A stretch of DNA of 44,336 nucleotides from Antarctobacter heliothermus. GTDB lineage: Bacteria; Pseudomonadota; Alphaproteobacteria; Rhodobacterales; Rhodobacteraceae. How positions within the stretch are numbered: the first letter of the stretch is position 1; each line of letters begins with the position of its first letter. The position numbers and the translations under genes are program-made. The stretch is from the NCBI RefSeq assembly GCF_900188425.1, contig NZ_FZON01000044.1, positions 1-44,336 of the forward strand. The letters are read 5' to 3'. Under the pieces are notes generated by a model that saw only the letters and a list, made by a program, of their open reading frames with translations, was not told where the DNA came from and made no database searches. Below are positions 1-6,446 of this stretch, piece after piece.

Positions 1-222
1 CGGAATATCCAACGGGTAGAAAAGTGCCCCGGCATCGGGCGACCACAAACCTTTCTTCTTCAACTCATGCCGCCAGGCGTAAATCTGTTGCCGCGTAATC
101 TCGTGGCGCTGCGCCACTTGCGTCACCGTTTCCCCACCAACACCAGCCGACATGACAATTTCGAGCTTGTCCTCATCGCGCCAGAAACGCCGCCGCTCCA
201 CCCCAAGAATTTCACCACGCAT
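1..222 (-). CDS. tnpA: IS66 family accessory protein TnpA (OrfA), C-terminally cut by window edge
   Basis: Seventy-four codons are visible from the ATG at 222 and the frame is still open at base 1. The product has the helix-turn-helix pattern of IS66 TnpA: a basic start (GVERRRFWRDEDKLEIV), then TVTQVAQRHEITRQQIYAWR, the typical DNA-recognition helix of this family, followed by a Lys-rich stretch. In IS66 elements TnpA is an accessory protein needed together with TnpB and the TnpC transposase. A strong palindrome lies just upstream (239-272) and may control it. An IS3-type OrfA is the main alternative, since both share this kind of HTH. Confidence 0.7.
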   Translation of the reverse strand, partial: MRGEILGVERRRFWRDEDKLEIVMSAGVGGETVTQVAQRHEITRQQIYAWRHELKKKGLWSPDAGALFYPLDIP

Positions 223-238
223 CGATGACCCCGCATAA

Positions 239-272
239 GACACGTCGTTAACGACGTCGTTAAACACGTGTC
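239..272. promoter_or_regulatory. nested palindromes upstream of tnpA
   Basis: Two perfect 16-base palindromes overlap: ACGTCGTTAACGACGT at 242-257 and TTAACGACGTCGTTAA at 248-263. They sit inside a wider inverted repeat whose outer arms are GACACGT (239-245) and ACGTGTC (266-272). The site is inside the IS, between its terminus at 321 and the tnpA start at 222. It is therefore placed where an operator or promoter of the transposition genes would be. The function is inferred from position and symmetry only. Confidence 0.5.
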
Positions 273-463
273 CTAGATGATCGCACCAGCGTCAGGCAGG
301 CGGTGCCAATGGCGCGGTTACCCCGCGTGACTGTCATCGGCTGGCCGTCCGCATCGCGGATCAGGTCGCGGTTGTCGTCATAGGCCAGCACCTTGTCCGC
401 GACGAGGTAGCCGACCGGACCAGCGCCCGCGCCTTTGCCATTGCGGAAGAACTTGATCAGCAT
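260..463 (-). pseudogene. mobA: relaxase/mobilization nuclease, 5' stub interrupted by IS
   Basis: The first 47 residues (MLIKFFRNGKGAGAGPVGYL, then a DxVLAYDDNRDLIRDADG-like stretch ending in TVTR) resemble the N-terminus of relaxases carried on small mobilizable plasmids of Rhodobacteraceae. Such relaxases nick oriT and normally run to several hundred residues. After codon 47 (base 323) the frame enters the IS66-like terminus and ends after 20 unrelated residues at 260. The start overlaps the mobC stop (ATG at 463, mobC TGA at 459-457), as expected of a mobCA operon. The nuclease active site is lost, so the gene is dead as seen here. The rest of it may lie beyond the IS. Confidence 0.65.
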
Positions 464-930
464 CGGCGCGACGCTTCGACGATCTGGGCAAGCTGGCGCT
501 CGATGGTCAGCAGACGGCGGGCAACGGTGAGCGCGTCGAGGTCAACGCGGCCCGCCAGCATCGCGCGGTTTAGCCAGCGGGCGATCTGGTTGAGATTGCC
601 GCCGATGCGCCCGACAGCCAGTACCAGCGCGGGATCGACGCGGGGGATAGGCTTGCGGCGGCGGGCTTCGCTGAGGCCCAATGCCTCGCGCAGCAGGGTC
701 GCAGCAGGCAGGCCAGCGGCCTCGGCCTTGGCGCGGAGCTGGGCCTTCTCTGCCGCTGTGCACCGAAAGACGAAAGTCTCGGTCAGCGGTTCTTTGGTGC
801 GGGCTTTGCCAGCGCCGGTGGGGTTCGAAGGGGAGGCTTGCCGCCCCTCGCAAGGTCCCGTGTCAGCAGCGCCAGCGTATGACATGGGTCGCCTTGCTGT
901 TTGCTCTTCGGTGGGATCGGTTGCGGTCAT
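457..930 (-). CDS. mobC: MobC-family plasmid mobilization (relaxosome) protein
   Basis: The 157-residue product starts at the ATG that overlaps the stop of the rep-like gene (ATGA at 930-927). The frame is open further upstream, but that part would lie inside rep. The N-terminal 60 residues are low-complexity. The C-terminal half carries the MobC signature: TETFVFRCTAAEKAQLRAKA, then AVGRIGGNLNQIARWLNRAM near residues 110-130. This resembles the ribbon-helix-helix/MobC proteins that help the relaxase open oriT DNA. It is translationally linked to both rep and the truncated relaxase. It has no visible defect, but without the relaxase it has no partner in this window. Confidence 0.75.
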   Translation of the reverse strand: MTATDPTEEQTARRPMSYAGAADTGPCEGRQASPSNPTGAGKARTKEPLTETFVFRCTAAEKAQLRAKAEAAGLPAATLLREALGLSEARRRKPIPRVDPALVLAVGRIGGNLNQIARWLNRAMLAGRVDLDALTVARRLLTIERQLAQIVEASRRC

Positions 931-1799
931 GTTCTGAGGCCTGCGGCTTGGATTTGCGCCTGTGTCACTAGCTTTGAGGCAAGCAATCCATCGATCTGCT
1001 TGGCCGTGATGTGCTTGCACATCGGGCTGCGATCACTGATCCAGCAGGCCAGTCGTGCATGATGATCAGCCTGCAACGCTGCCGTCTTCTCTCGGTCTTC
1101 CGCTTGCTTCTCGACATAGGCCTGCCAACGCCGAGATTGGAACCAGTTGTCCGAAAAGCAGACCTTGGAGCGGGTGAAGCCAGCGCTGTCGGTGGCGTAG
1201 GCTTGGACGGCTTGCAGCAAGTCCTCCGGCCTGATCCCTTCCTTCATGGCCCCTTCGATCTGGGCAAGGCACGCCGCTTTACCCCGAAATCGGTCGGGCG
1301 GATAGGCTCCCAGAATCTTCTCAGCCTCCACCGCCTCGTGCTTGCGCGAAGGAGGTTCTTTCTTAGGTTCAATGGTAAGGTTCCTGTCCCGATTTGAGAC
1401 TACCCCCGTCTCACCCTTGAGACTTTTCCCCAGCTTTTTTGAGACGTTTCCCCCCGTCTCATTTTGAGACTCAACCCTGTTGGGACCGCTGCCACCCCCC
1501 TTCGGGCGCGCACTCGGACCGAGGGTGATGTCGAGGTGTAACTCATACTGATTGGACCCGCGCCCGCCTTCGCCATCGCCACGGGCATGGCGTGTAACGA
1601 GGCCGCATTCTTCCAAGGTCGTCATGTGCCGGAACAACGTGGCCCGGCCCATCTCGCATTCGTCAGCCAACCGCTGCGCGCTAGGGTTACATTGGCCGGT
1701 TTCTTTGTTGTGAAAATCCGCCAGCTGAATCAACACGATCTTAGCGGCGGGTTTCAACCCTTTGACGTTCGCGGCCCAGATCAACGCCATGCCGCTCAT
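927..1799 (-). CDS. winged-helix replication-initiator-like protein of a mobilizable element
   Basis: The 290-residue protein has an N-terminal winged helix (about residues 5-90). This contains SAQRLADECEMGRATLFRHM, an HTH like that of phage/plasmid replication proteins. Next comes a polar linker (about 95-160) and an alpha-helical C-terminal part. It heads an operon with mobC and the truncated relaxase, the layout of small mobilizable plasmids. The linker is encoded by DNA with repeated TGAGAC/GTCTCA words (1393-1470), suggesting that the origin lies in the gene as in the O gene of phage lambda. The start could also be the ATG three codons later. Rep function is inferred from the fold and the neighbours; a transcriptional regulator is the alternative. 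Confidence 0.6.
   Translation of the reverse strand: MSGMALIWAANVKGLKPAAKIVLIQLADFHNKETGQCNPSAQRLADECEMGRATLFRHMTTLEECGLVTRHARGDGEGGRGSNQYELHLDITLGPSARPKGGGSGPNRVESQNETGGNVSKKLGKSLKGETGVVSNRDRNLTIEPKKEPPSRKHEAVEAEKILGAYPPDRFRGKAACLAQIEGAMKEGIRPEDLLQAVQAYATDSAGFTRSKVCFSDNWFQSRRWQAYVEKQAEDREKTAALQADHHARLACWISDRSPMCKHITAKQIDGLLASKLVTQAQIQAAGLRT
1393..1470. repeat. iteron-like repeat array inside the rep gene (candidate oriV)
   Basis: TTGAGAC occurs at 1394-1400, 1417-1423, 1439-1445 and 1464-1470, giving intervals of 23, 22 and 25 bases. The inverse word GTCTCA lies at 1408-1413 and 1456-1461. The array is two copies of the pattern TTGAGAC - C-rich spacer - GTCTCA - TTGAGAC. C-runs and T-runs lie between the copies. 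The spacing of about two helical turns is typical of replication iterons. The array encodes the low-complexity linker of the rep-like protein (about residues 108-136), so the protein sequence is probably not what is being conserved. Origin function is inferred. Confidence 0.45.
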
Positions 1800-1901
1800 G
1801 GCTTTGAACCTGCCAAAACACGGGTATCAGGTTCACAACTTGTTCGACAAATGTCCTGATACTTTTTTGATCCTAAGGATTTGTTTTCGGGACGAAATAC
1901 A

Positions 1902-1950
1902 CTGGATTGCAAATCCGTGAACAGGAGTTCGATTCTCCTACTCGCCTCCA
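1902..1950 (+). other. tRNA-Cys(GCA) 3' fragment, probable attachment-site scar
   Basis: The segment reads as the 3' part of a tRNA-Cys. It has an anticodon loop with GCA inside GGATTGCAAATCC (1904-1916), a T arm with stem AGGAG/CTCCT around TTCGATT, the 3' acceptor strand ACTCGCC, then T and CCA ending at 1950. The matching 5' acceptor strand GGCGAGT and a D arm are missing in the bases before it (1857-1901), so this is not a working tRNA. A 3' tRNA fragment at the border of mobilization genes is the usual remnant of site-specific integration into a tRNA gene. The complete copy would lie beyond the left edge of the window. Confidence 0.7.
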
Positions 1951-2197
1951 CCTTCCCTTCCCACGCGTCCTTCCGTGATCACCCTCTTCCTCTTCGGAGG
2001 GGCCGGACACGCGTCGGTCTTCCGGGCGATTTGCATCCTTTTGCATCTTTCCCCGTTTCGCCCCCTTGTCCGCAGGGCGCGGGGGCGTGGGAACACGCCG
2101 CGACGACACGCGTCGCGGCTATGGTTGTCAGGTCGGCAAATCACTCGCCCCGGCTCTGCCCGCCTTCGGATCTCTCCTGATCCAACGCGCGCTGAGG
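1951..2197. other. intergenic region with two adjacent hairpins
   Basis: I see no gene between the tRNA scar and the aldo/keto reductase. Two hairpins lie next to each other: GGCGTG-GGAA-CACGCC at 2084-2099, with a GNRA-type loop, and CCGCGACG-ACACG-CGTCGCGG at 2098-2118. They could end transcription from the minus-strand aldo/keto reductase gene, but neither is followed by a T-run on either strand. Only one of the two can form at full length because they share two bases. Confidence 0.3.
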
Positions 2198-3202
2198 TCA
2201 GCAATAATCCTCGGGACCGATGGACTGATCGGCAGAGTAGCGCGCGCCGTGGATCCAGCCCACTGGCAGGCGCGCCTCTATCTCTGCCTTCAGATCGTCG
2301 CCCAGCATCATGCAGGCCCCGCGCACCAGATCGTGCAGGTGGCCAGGGCTGCGGGTGCCGGGGATGGCGTGCATCATGCGCCCCTGCGACAACACCCAGG
2401 CGATGGCCAGCGTCGCAGTCGGATAGCCAGCCTCGGCGGCCAGTTCGCGCAGCGGTTTGCTGGCCTCTATGTTGCGGGACAGCCCGTCACCGGCGAACCG
2501 CGGGTTGACCTTGAGGAACGGTGCCGCCTCGACCCGCGCGGGCGTCGGCGGCGTGTCCGTCAACAGCCCCCGACCCACGGGCGAAAACGCGACCAAAGCG
2601 GTGCCCAGTTCGGCGCAGGCCTGCAACAATCCCAGCTCTGGCAGCCGCGTCTGCAAGGAATACTCCGACTGCACGGCGGCCACCGGATGCACGGCGGCGG
2701 CACGGCGCAGGCTGGTGGGCGCAATCTCGGAAAAGCCGAACGCGCCGATCTTGCCCTTCTGGATCAGCCGCGCAAGCGTCTGCGTGACTTCCTCGATCTC
2801 ATGCCTTGGATCGCGGCGATGGACATAGAACAGGTCGACCCGCTCCAGCCCCAGCCGTTTCAGGCTGCGGTCCAGTTCCGCCTCCAGATGGGCGGCAGAG
2901 TTGTTGAAACTACGCGCGCCGGTGTCCGGGTCGCGGGTGATCGAGGCCTTGGTGGCGATGCGGAACGGGATCTTGCCCTTGTCCTGATAGCGCTTCAGGA
3001 ACCGGCCGATCACCTCTTCGGATTTGCCCATGCCATAGACATTGGCGGTGTCGATGTGATCGACCCCCGCATCCAGCGCGGCATCCAGAACCGCGTGGCT
3101 GCCTGCTTCGCTGATCTCACCGTAAAACCCGGCAAAGGACATCGCCCCAATGCCCAGCGCCGACACCTCTGGCCCGCCTTTTCCCAGCGCCCTGCGCAAC
3201 AT
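2198..3202 (-). CDS. aldo/keto reductase
   Basis: The 334-residue protein belongs to the NAD(P)H-dependent aldo/keto reductase family (TIM barrel, cytosolic). The tetrad is visible: Asp in HIDTANVYG with its Tyr five residues on, Lys in ATKASIT, and His in FYVHRRDP. The C-terminal GTRSPGHL resembles the cofactor phosphate-binding loop. I chose the ATG at 3202 because GGGGGA lies seven bases upstream and the family N-terminus (MLRRALGKGGPEVSALGIG) begins there. An in-frame ATG at 3259 would add 19 atypical residues. It follows the lyxose-isomerase-like gene by 67 bases on the same strand, so both may serve sugar or sugar-alcohol conversion. The substrate is unknown. Confidence 0.85.
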   Translation of the reverse strand: MLRRALGKGGPEVSALGIGAMSFAGFYGEISEAGSHAVLDAALDAGVDHIDTANVYGMGKSEEVIGRFLKRYQDKGKIPFRIATKASITRDPDTGARSFNNSAAHLEAELDRSLKRLGLERVDLFYVHRRDPRHEIEEVTQTLARLIQKGKIGAFGFSEIAPTSLRRAAAVHPVAAVQSEYSLQTRLPELGLLQACAELGTALVAFSPVGRGLLTDTPPTPARVEAAPFLKVNPRFAGDGLSRNIEASKPLRELAAEAGYPTATLAIAWVLSQGRMMHAIPGTRSPGHLHDLVRGACMMLGDDLKAEIEARLPVGWIHGARYSADQSIGPEDYC

Positions 3203-3269
3203 CGCCTGTCCCCCGTTTTGTGGCAGGGCGACAGTGGGCGCGGCGCGGCGGATTGGCAAGACCCCGCCG

Positions 3270-3959
3270 TCAGGCCGACAGCCACCGGGCGTAGTCGCTC
3301 ACCAACAGATGCAGTGGCGGCTCATCCTCTTCGATCTCGGAGAACCGGCCAATCGGTTCGCGAAAGATATTGTCCGTCTCGTCGTCGTTCACGGTGCTGA
3401 CCTCACCGATCAGCACATCGCCGCCCTCGCCCCAAAAGGCATGCCAGTCGCCGGGGCGCAACGTCACGCTTTCCCCCGGTGCCAGCCGCAGCTTTTCGCC
3501 CGGAGCGTAGTCATGCACGATGCCGTCACACATCACCCGCCCGCCGCGATCCTCGGCAAACCGCCCCTGATCGTCCGACCCGAACAGTTCCACCACCAGA
3601 GTCGCGCCGCCCCGGTTGATGATGTCCTCTGCCTTGATCACATGGGTGTGCATCGGCGACAGCTGATCCTGCCGGGAAATCAGCAGCTTTTCGGCGTAGC
3701 ACATGCCGCGCCCGCCGGTCAGGTCTGACAGCAGCCCGTTGCGCAGGGTGAACAGGAACAGCCCCATCTCGTCGAACCGCCCTTCGCCGTAATCGGTGAT
3801 GTCCCAGCCACAGCGCGAGTCGATGACGTGACGCGCCGCCCCGGCCTGCGCCACAAACGCCTCTGGCGACCACTGGGCAAAGGGCGGCAGCGCAAAACCA
3901 TGCCGCCGGATCAGTGCGTCCGCCTCTGTCATGATGGCGTTGATGCGTGAGCGTTTCAT
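3270..3959 (-). CDS. D-lyxose/D-mannose ketol-isomerase-like cupin protein
   Basis: The 229-residue product resembles the D-lyxose isomerase family (Lyx_isomer, formerly DUF1498). These cupin enzymes interconvert D-lyxose and D-xylulose or D-mannose and D-fructose with a divalent metal. The metal-site region is visible as HTHVIKAEDIINRGG in the middle, with the second cupin motif PGDWHAFWGEGGDVLIGEVS and the family-typical VNDDETDN near residue 200. The start at 3959 is preceded by GGGGGAGAGGGCC; the nine codons upstream in the same frame lack support. It is upstream of the aldo/keto reductase. The gene is divergent from the cobalamin-riboswitch operon, about 150 bases away. Confidence 0.75.
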   Translation of the reverse strand: MKRSRINAIMTEADALIRRHGFALPPFAQWSPEAFVAQAGAARHVIDSRCGWDITDYGEGRFDEMGLFLFTLRNGLLSDLTGGRGMCYAEKLLISRQDQLSPMHTHVIKAEDIINRGGATLVVELFGSDDQGRFAEDRGGRVMCDGIVHDYAPGEKLRLAPGESVTLRPGDWHAFWGEGGDVLIGEVSTVNDDETDNIFREPIGRFSEIEEDEPPLHLLVSDYARWLSA

Positions 3960-4110
3960 GGCCCTCTCCCCCGATGGCGACAACAAACCTGCGTTCAGCT
4001 ATCGACCGCATCCCGCCCGCCGTCAACTGTCCGCCACCATGCCGCAACCGCACCCTGCCGTGTCGCTTTGCCCATTGCCCCGACGCAGGCCATCTGTCAG
4101 ACACAACCCC

Positions 4111-4293
4111 GTGACCGGTCCCAAAGGCGTGTCCTTTGGGGGAAAGAGGGAATGCCGTGCCGCGCGCCTCGCGTGCGTAACCGGCAGCTGCCCCCGCAAC
4201 TGTAAGCGGAGAGTCCGGGCCAAGACGCCACTGGAGAAATCCGGGAAGGCAGGCCCAGACAGTGACCCGCCAGCCAGGAGACCTGCCGGACAC
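4111..4293 (+). ncRNA. cobalamin riboswitch upstream of the cobalt-uptake operon
   Basis: The B12 box GCCAGGAGACCTGCC is at 4273-4287. The core has CCCCCGCAACTGTAAGCGGA (4191-4210), GCCACTGG and GGGAAGGCAGGCC. A 5' hairpin CCAAAGG/CCTTTGG is near 4121-4139. The closing helix P1 pairs GTG-A-CCGGT (4111-4119) with GCCGG-A-CAC (4285-4293). This is the established adenosylcobalamin aptamer. In this position it should switch off cobalt import when coenzyme B12 is plentiful. Downstream, CCCGTCG (4293-4299) can pair with CGACGGG (4329-4335), which may be part of the expression platform. Confidence 0.95.
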
Positions 4294-4451
4294 CCGTCGC
4301 CCCCCCAAAGGCTGCGGTTTCCACCGGACGACGGGGTAAGCGTCTGGCCTTCGTCGCCCGGACTCTGTCCCGGTCCCGACATTGGCCGTCTCTGCCTGCC
4401 GTCCGTCACGCTCTGCGCCGGGGATGGCGCATTAGGACAAGGACGGCGACT
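4294..4451 (+). promoter_or_regulatory. leader between riboswitch and cobalt operon, candidate expression platform
   Basis: The leader holds the stem 4293-4299/4329-4335 that abuts P1 of the riboswitch. No T-rich terminator follows it. A purine stretch AGGACAAGGACGG (4435-4447) lies just before the GTG start at 4452 and is the likely ribosome binding site. Control at translation, by hiding this site, seems more likely than attenuation, but I could not fold the whole leader. Confidence 0.4.
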
Positions 4452-5249
4452 GTGACTCTGCTTCCCTCCCTGAAACCCGCGCTGGCACTGGCGTGTATGG
4501 CTGTGCCTGCGGCGGCCCCTGCGCATTTCCTGCTGGAATACACCGTCGACACGATGATCGACCGGCCCGGCGATGTGCCGGTGAAACTGGTGTTCTGGCA
4601 CCCGTTCGAAAACGGCCACGTCATGGAGCTTGCCCGTCCGCGCGCGTTTTACATGATCCACCGGGGCGACCGGACCGACCTGCTGGATACGCTGGAGCCG
4701 GTCACCTTTTCCGGCCCGACCAACGCCGCCACCGCCTACAAGGGCAGCGTGCCGGTCAAACGCGCGGGTGACTACATCCTGGTGACCGTGCCAGAGCCGT
4801 ATTTCGAGGAAACAGAGGACATCTATATCCAGCAGATCACCAAGGCGTTCCTCAATCGCGGGACACTGCCGACAGACTGGATGACCCCCGTCGGCCTGCC
4901 GGTCGAGATTGTTCCGCTGAACAAGCCCTACAATATCCTCACCGGCTCCACCTTTACCGGGCAGGTGCTGGCCGATGGCAAACCCGTCGCCGGGGCCGAA
5001 ATAGAGATCGAATACATGGCCGCAGAGCCGGACATGGACAGCAGCAGCGCCTCGGACCCGGTCACCACGCCGCCCCCCGGCGGCTCGGTTGTCGCCATCT
5101 CGGATGTGAATGGCTATTTCACCTTTGGCGTGCCGCGCGCGGGCTACTGGGGCTTTGCCGCCCTTGGGGCCGGGCCGGAGACGGAACATGAGGGCAAGGA
5201 ATTGAGCCAGGACGCGGTGATCTGGATTCGCGCCCGGGATCTGGACTAA
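4452..5249 (+). CDS. DUF4198/COG5266 periplasmic protein of cobalt ECF transporter
   Basis: The 265-residue protein has a signal peptide (SLKPALALACMAVPAAAPA, cleavage near residue 24). A mature domain of the DUF4198 kind follows, with the early HFLLEYT and a Gly-rich C-terminal part ending in SQDAVIWIRARD. COG5266 proteins (called NikK in nickel systems) accompany CbiM/NikM transporters and are thought to present Co or Ni in the periplasm. It starts with GTG at 4452, behind AGGACAAGGACGG. It is the first gene after the cobalamin riboswitch and lies three bases ahead of cbiM. Its biochemical role is known only by association. Confidence 0.8.
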   Translation: MTLLPSLKPALALACMAVPAAAPAHFLLEYTVDTMIDRPGDVPVKLVFWHPFENGHVMELARPRAFYMIHRGDRTDLLDTLEPVTFSGPTNAATAYKGSVPVKRAGDYILVTVPEPYFEETEDIYIQQITKAFLNRGTLPTDWMTPVGLPVEIVPLNKPYNILTGSTFTGQVLADGKPVAGAEIEIEYMAAEPDMDSSSASDPVTTPPPGGSVVAISDVNGYFTFGVPRAGYWGFAALGAGPETEHEGKELSQDAVIWIRARDLD

Positions 5250-5252
5250 GCC

Positions 5253-5870
5253 ATGCACATCGTGGACGGAGCCCTTTCCAACCCTGTCGTCATCGGCGGC
5301 GCCGTGGCGGCGGCGGGTGGCATCGCGCTTGGCCTGCGCGCCCTGCCGCTGGAACGTATCCCGGCGGCGGGGGTGCTGTCGGCGGCCTTTTTCGTGGCCT
5401 CGCTGATCCATGTGCCCATCGGCCCGTCTTCGGTGCATCTCATTCTCAACGGTCTGGCCGGGTTGATCCTCGGCTGGGCTGCCTTTCCCACGCTCTTTGT
5501 CGGGCTGCTGTTGCAGGCGGTGTTCTTTGGGTTTGGCGGGGTGACGGTGCTGGGCATCAACACCGTCAACATCGCCTTGCCAGCGGTGCTGGTCGGCCTG
5601 GCCTTTCGCCCCCTGATCCCGCGCAGCGGTCCGGCGATGGCCGCGCTCCTTGGCGGCGTCGCGGGCGCACTGGCCATTGCGCTGACCACCTTGGGTGTGG
5701 CCGTCTCGCTGATGCTGACCGGGCAGGAATTTCTCACCGCCGCCCATCTGATCTTTGTCGCGCATCTGCCCGTCATCGCGCTGGAGGGGCTGCTGACCGG
5801 CTTTGCCGTCCTGCTGGCGCGCAAGGTCAAACCCGACCTGTTCACCGCGCTCCAGGGGACCGGGACATGA
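5253..5870 (+). CDS. cbiM: cobalt ECF transporter substrate-binding permease CbiM
   Basis: The 205-residue integral membrane protein starts MHIVDGALSN. The N-terminal Met-His of CbiM/NikM folds into the channel and binds the metal, so the ATG at 5253 must be the true start. Six or seven hydrophobic segments follow, with the family motif HVPIGPSSVHLILNG and a late AHLIFVAHLPVIALEGLLTGF. It is the S component that selects Co(II) and works with CbiQ and CbiO. No CbiN gene is seen; the next gene, NikL/CbiL-like, probably takes its place. Its stop overlaps the next start as ATGA. Confidence 0.92.
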   Translation: MHIVDGALSNPVVIGGAVAAAGGIALGLRALPLERIPAAGVLSAAFFVASLIHVPIGPSSVHLILNGLAGLILGWAAFPTLFVGLLLQAVFFGFGGVTVLGINTVNIALPAVLVGLAFRPLIPRSGPAMAALLGGVAGALAIALTTLGVAVSLMLTGQEFLTAAHLIFVAHLPVIALEGLLTGFAVLLARKVKPDLFTALQGTGT

Positions 5871-6442
5871 AACGCCTCGCCCGGTTTCTGATCCTGATCC
5901 TGACGCTCTGCGCCCTGCCGCTGCCTGCACTGGCGCATAAGGTCATCGCCTCGGTCTTTCCCTCCGGCAGCGCCATCGAGGGGGAGATCGGCTTTTCCAA
6001 CGGGTCCATGGCCCCCGACCTGCCGGTGCAGGTCTACGGCCCGGACGGCGCGCTGCTGGGCGAGACAGTGACCGACGCAGACGGCTTTTTCCTCTTCACC
6101 CCCACCACGGCCGTCACCCACATCTTTCGCGCCGACCTTGGCGCGGGCCATGTGGCCGAAACCACCATGCCCGCCGATGAGGTCGCCGCCGTGCTGGGCG
6201 TCAAAGCCCCGGAAACACCCACAACCGCCCCGCCCCCCGTCGCCACCGGCGTCGCCCTCAGCGCCGCCGACCGCGCCGAAATCGCCCGCATCGTCCGCGA
6301 TGAAATGCGCCCCCTGCGCCGCGAAATCGCCGCCTACCGTGAAAAGAACGACCTGCAAACCATCCTCGGCGGCCTCGGCTACATCCTCGGCCTGTTCGGC
6401 CTTGCCTTCTACATCGCCGCCCGTCGGCGGCTGAACGGCTAG
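5867..6442 (+). CDS. NikL/CbiL-like small component of cobalt ECF transporter
   Basis: The 191-residue protein has an N-terminal signal segment (LILILTLCALPLPALA, then H). Next comes a small beta domain of the carboxypeptidase-regulatory type (DLPVQVYGPDGALLGETVTDADGFF in pieces), a Pro-rich linker (about 118-130), a charged helix and one C-terminal membrane span (about 163-185) ending in RRR. This layout matches NikL/CbiL, which replaces CbiN in some Ni/Co ECF systems. It overlaps cbiM by ATGA and precedes cbiQ by four bases. The mature part would face the periplasm, anchored by the C-terminal helix. Confidence 0.75.
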   Translation: MKRLARFLILILTLCALPLPALAHKVIASVFPSGSAIEGEIGFSNGSMAPDLPVQVYGPDGALLGETVTDADGFFLFTPTTAVTHIFRADLGAGHVAETTMPADEVAAVLGVKAPETPTTAPPPVATGVALSAADRAEIARIVRDEMRPLRREIAAYREKNDLQTILGGLGYILGLFGLAFYIAARRRLNG

Positions 6443-6446
6443 GCGC

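Larger units (their letters stand above)
1..321 (-). mobile_element. IS66-like insertion sequence, partial
   Basis: Read on the minus strand, the element begins at 321 with GTAACCGCGCC. GTAA is the usual terminal tetranucleotide of IS66-family inverted repeats. About 100 bases later a TnpA-like ORF starts at 222, which matches the family layout of terminus followed by the accessory gene tnpA. The element continues past the left edge of the window, so tnpB, tnpC and the other end are not seen. It cuts a relaxase gene after codon 47. The expected 8-base target duplication would be the bases just outside the terminus (322-329). The family call rests on the TnpA resemblance and the terminus, with no comparison to the partner end. 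Confidence 0.6.

Noticed and set aside
1902-1950. A functional tRNA-Cys gene
   Set aside because: The 5' acceptor strand GGCGAGT and the D arm are missing upstream, so it cannot fold into a tRNA.
2084-2118. Rho-independent terminator for the aldo/keto reductase gene
   Set aside because: The hairpins are real, but no T-run follows on the minus strand; kept only as structure with low confidence.
4023-5930. Long minus-strand frame opposite the cobalt operon
   Set aside because: Low-complexity Arg/Gly/Gln-rich translation typical of antisense frames in GC-rich DNA; it runs opposite the riboswitch and clear genes.
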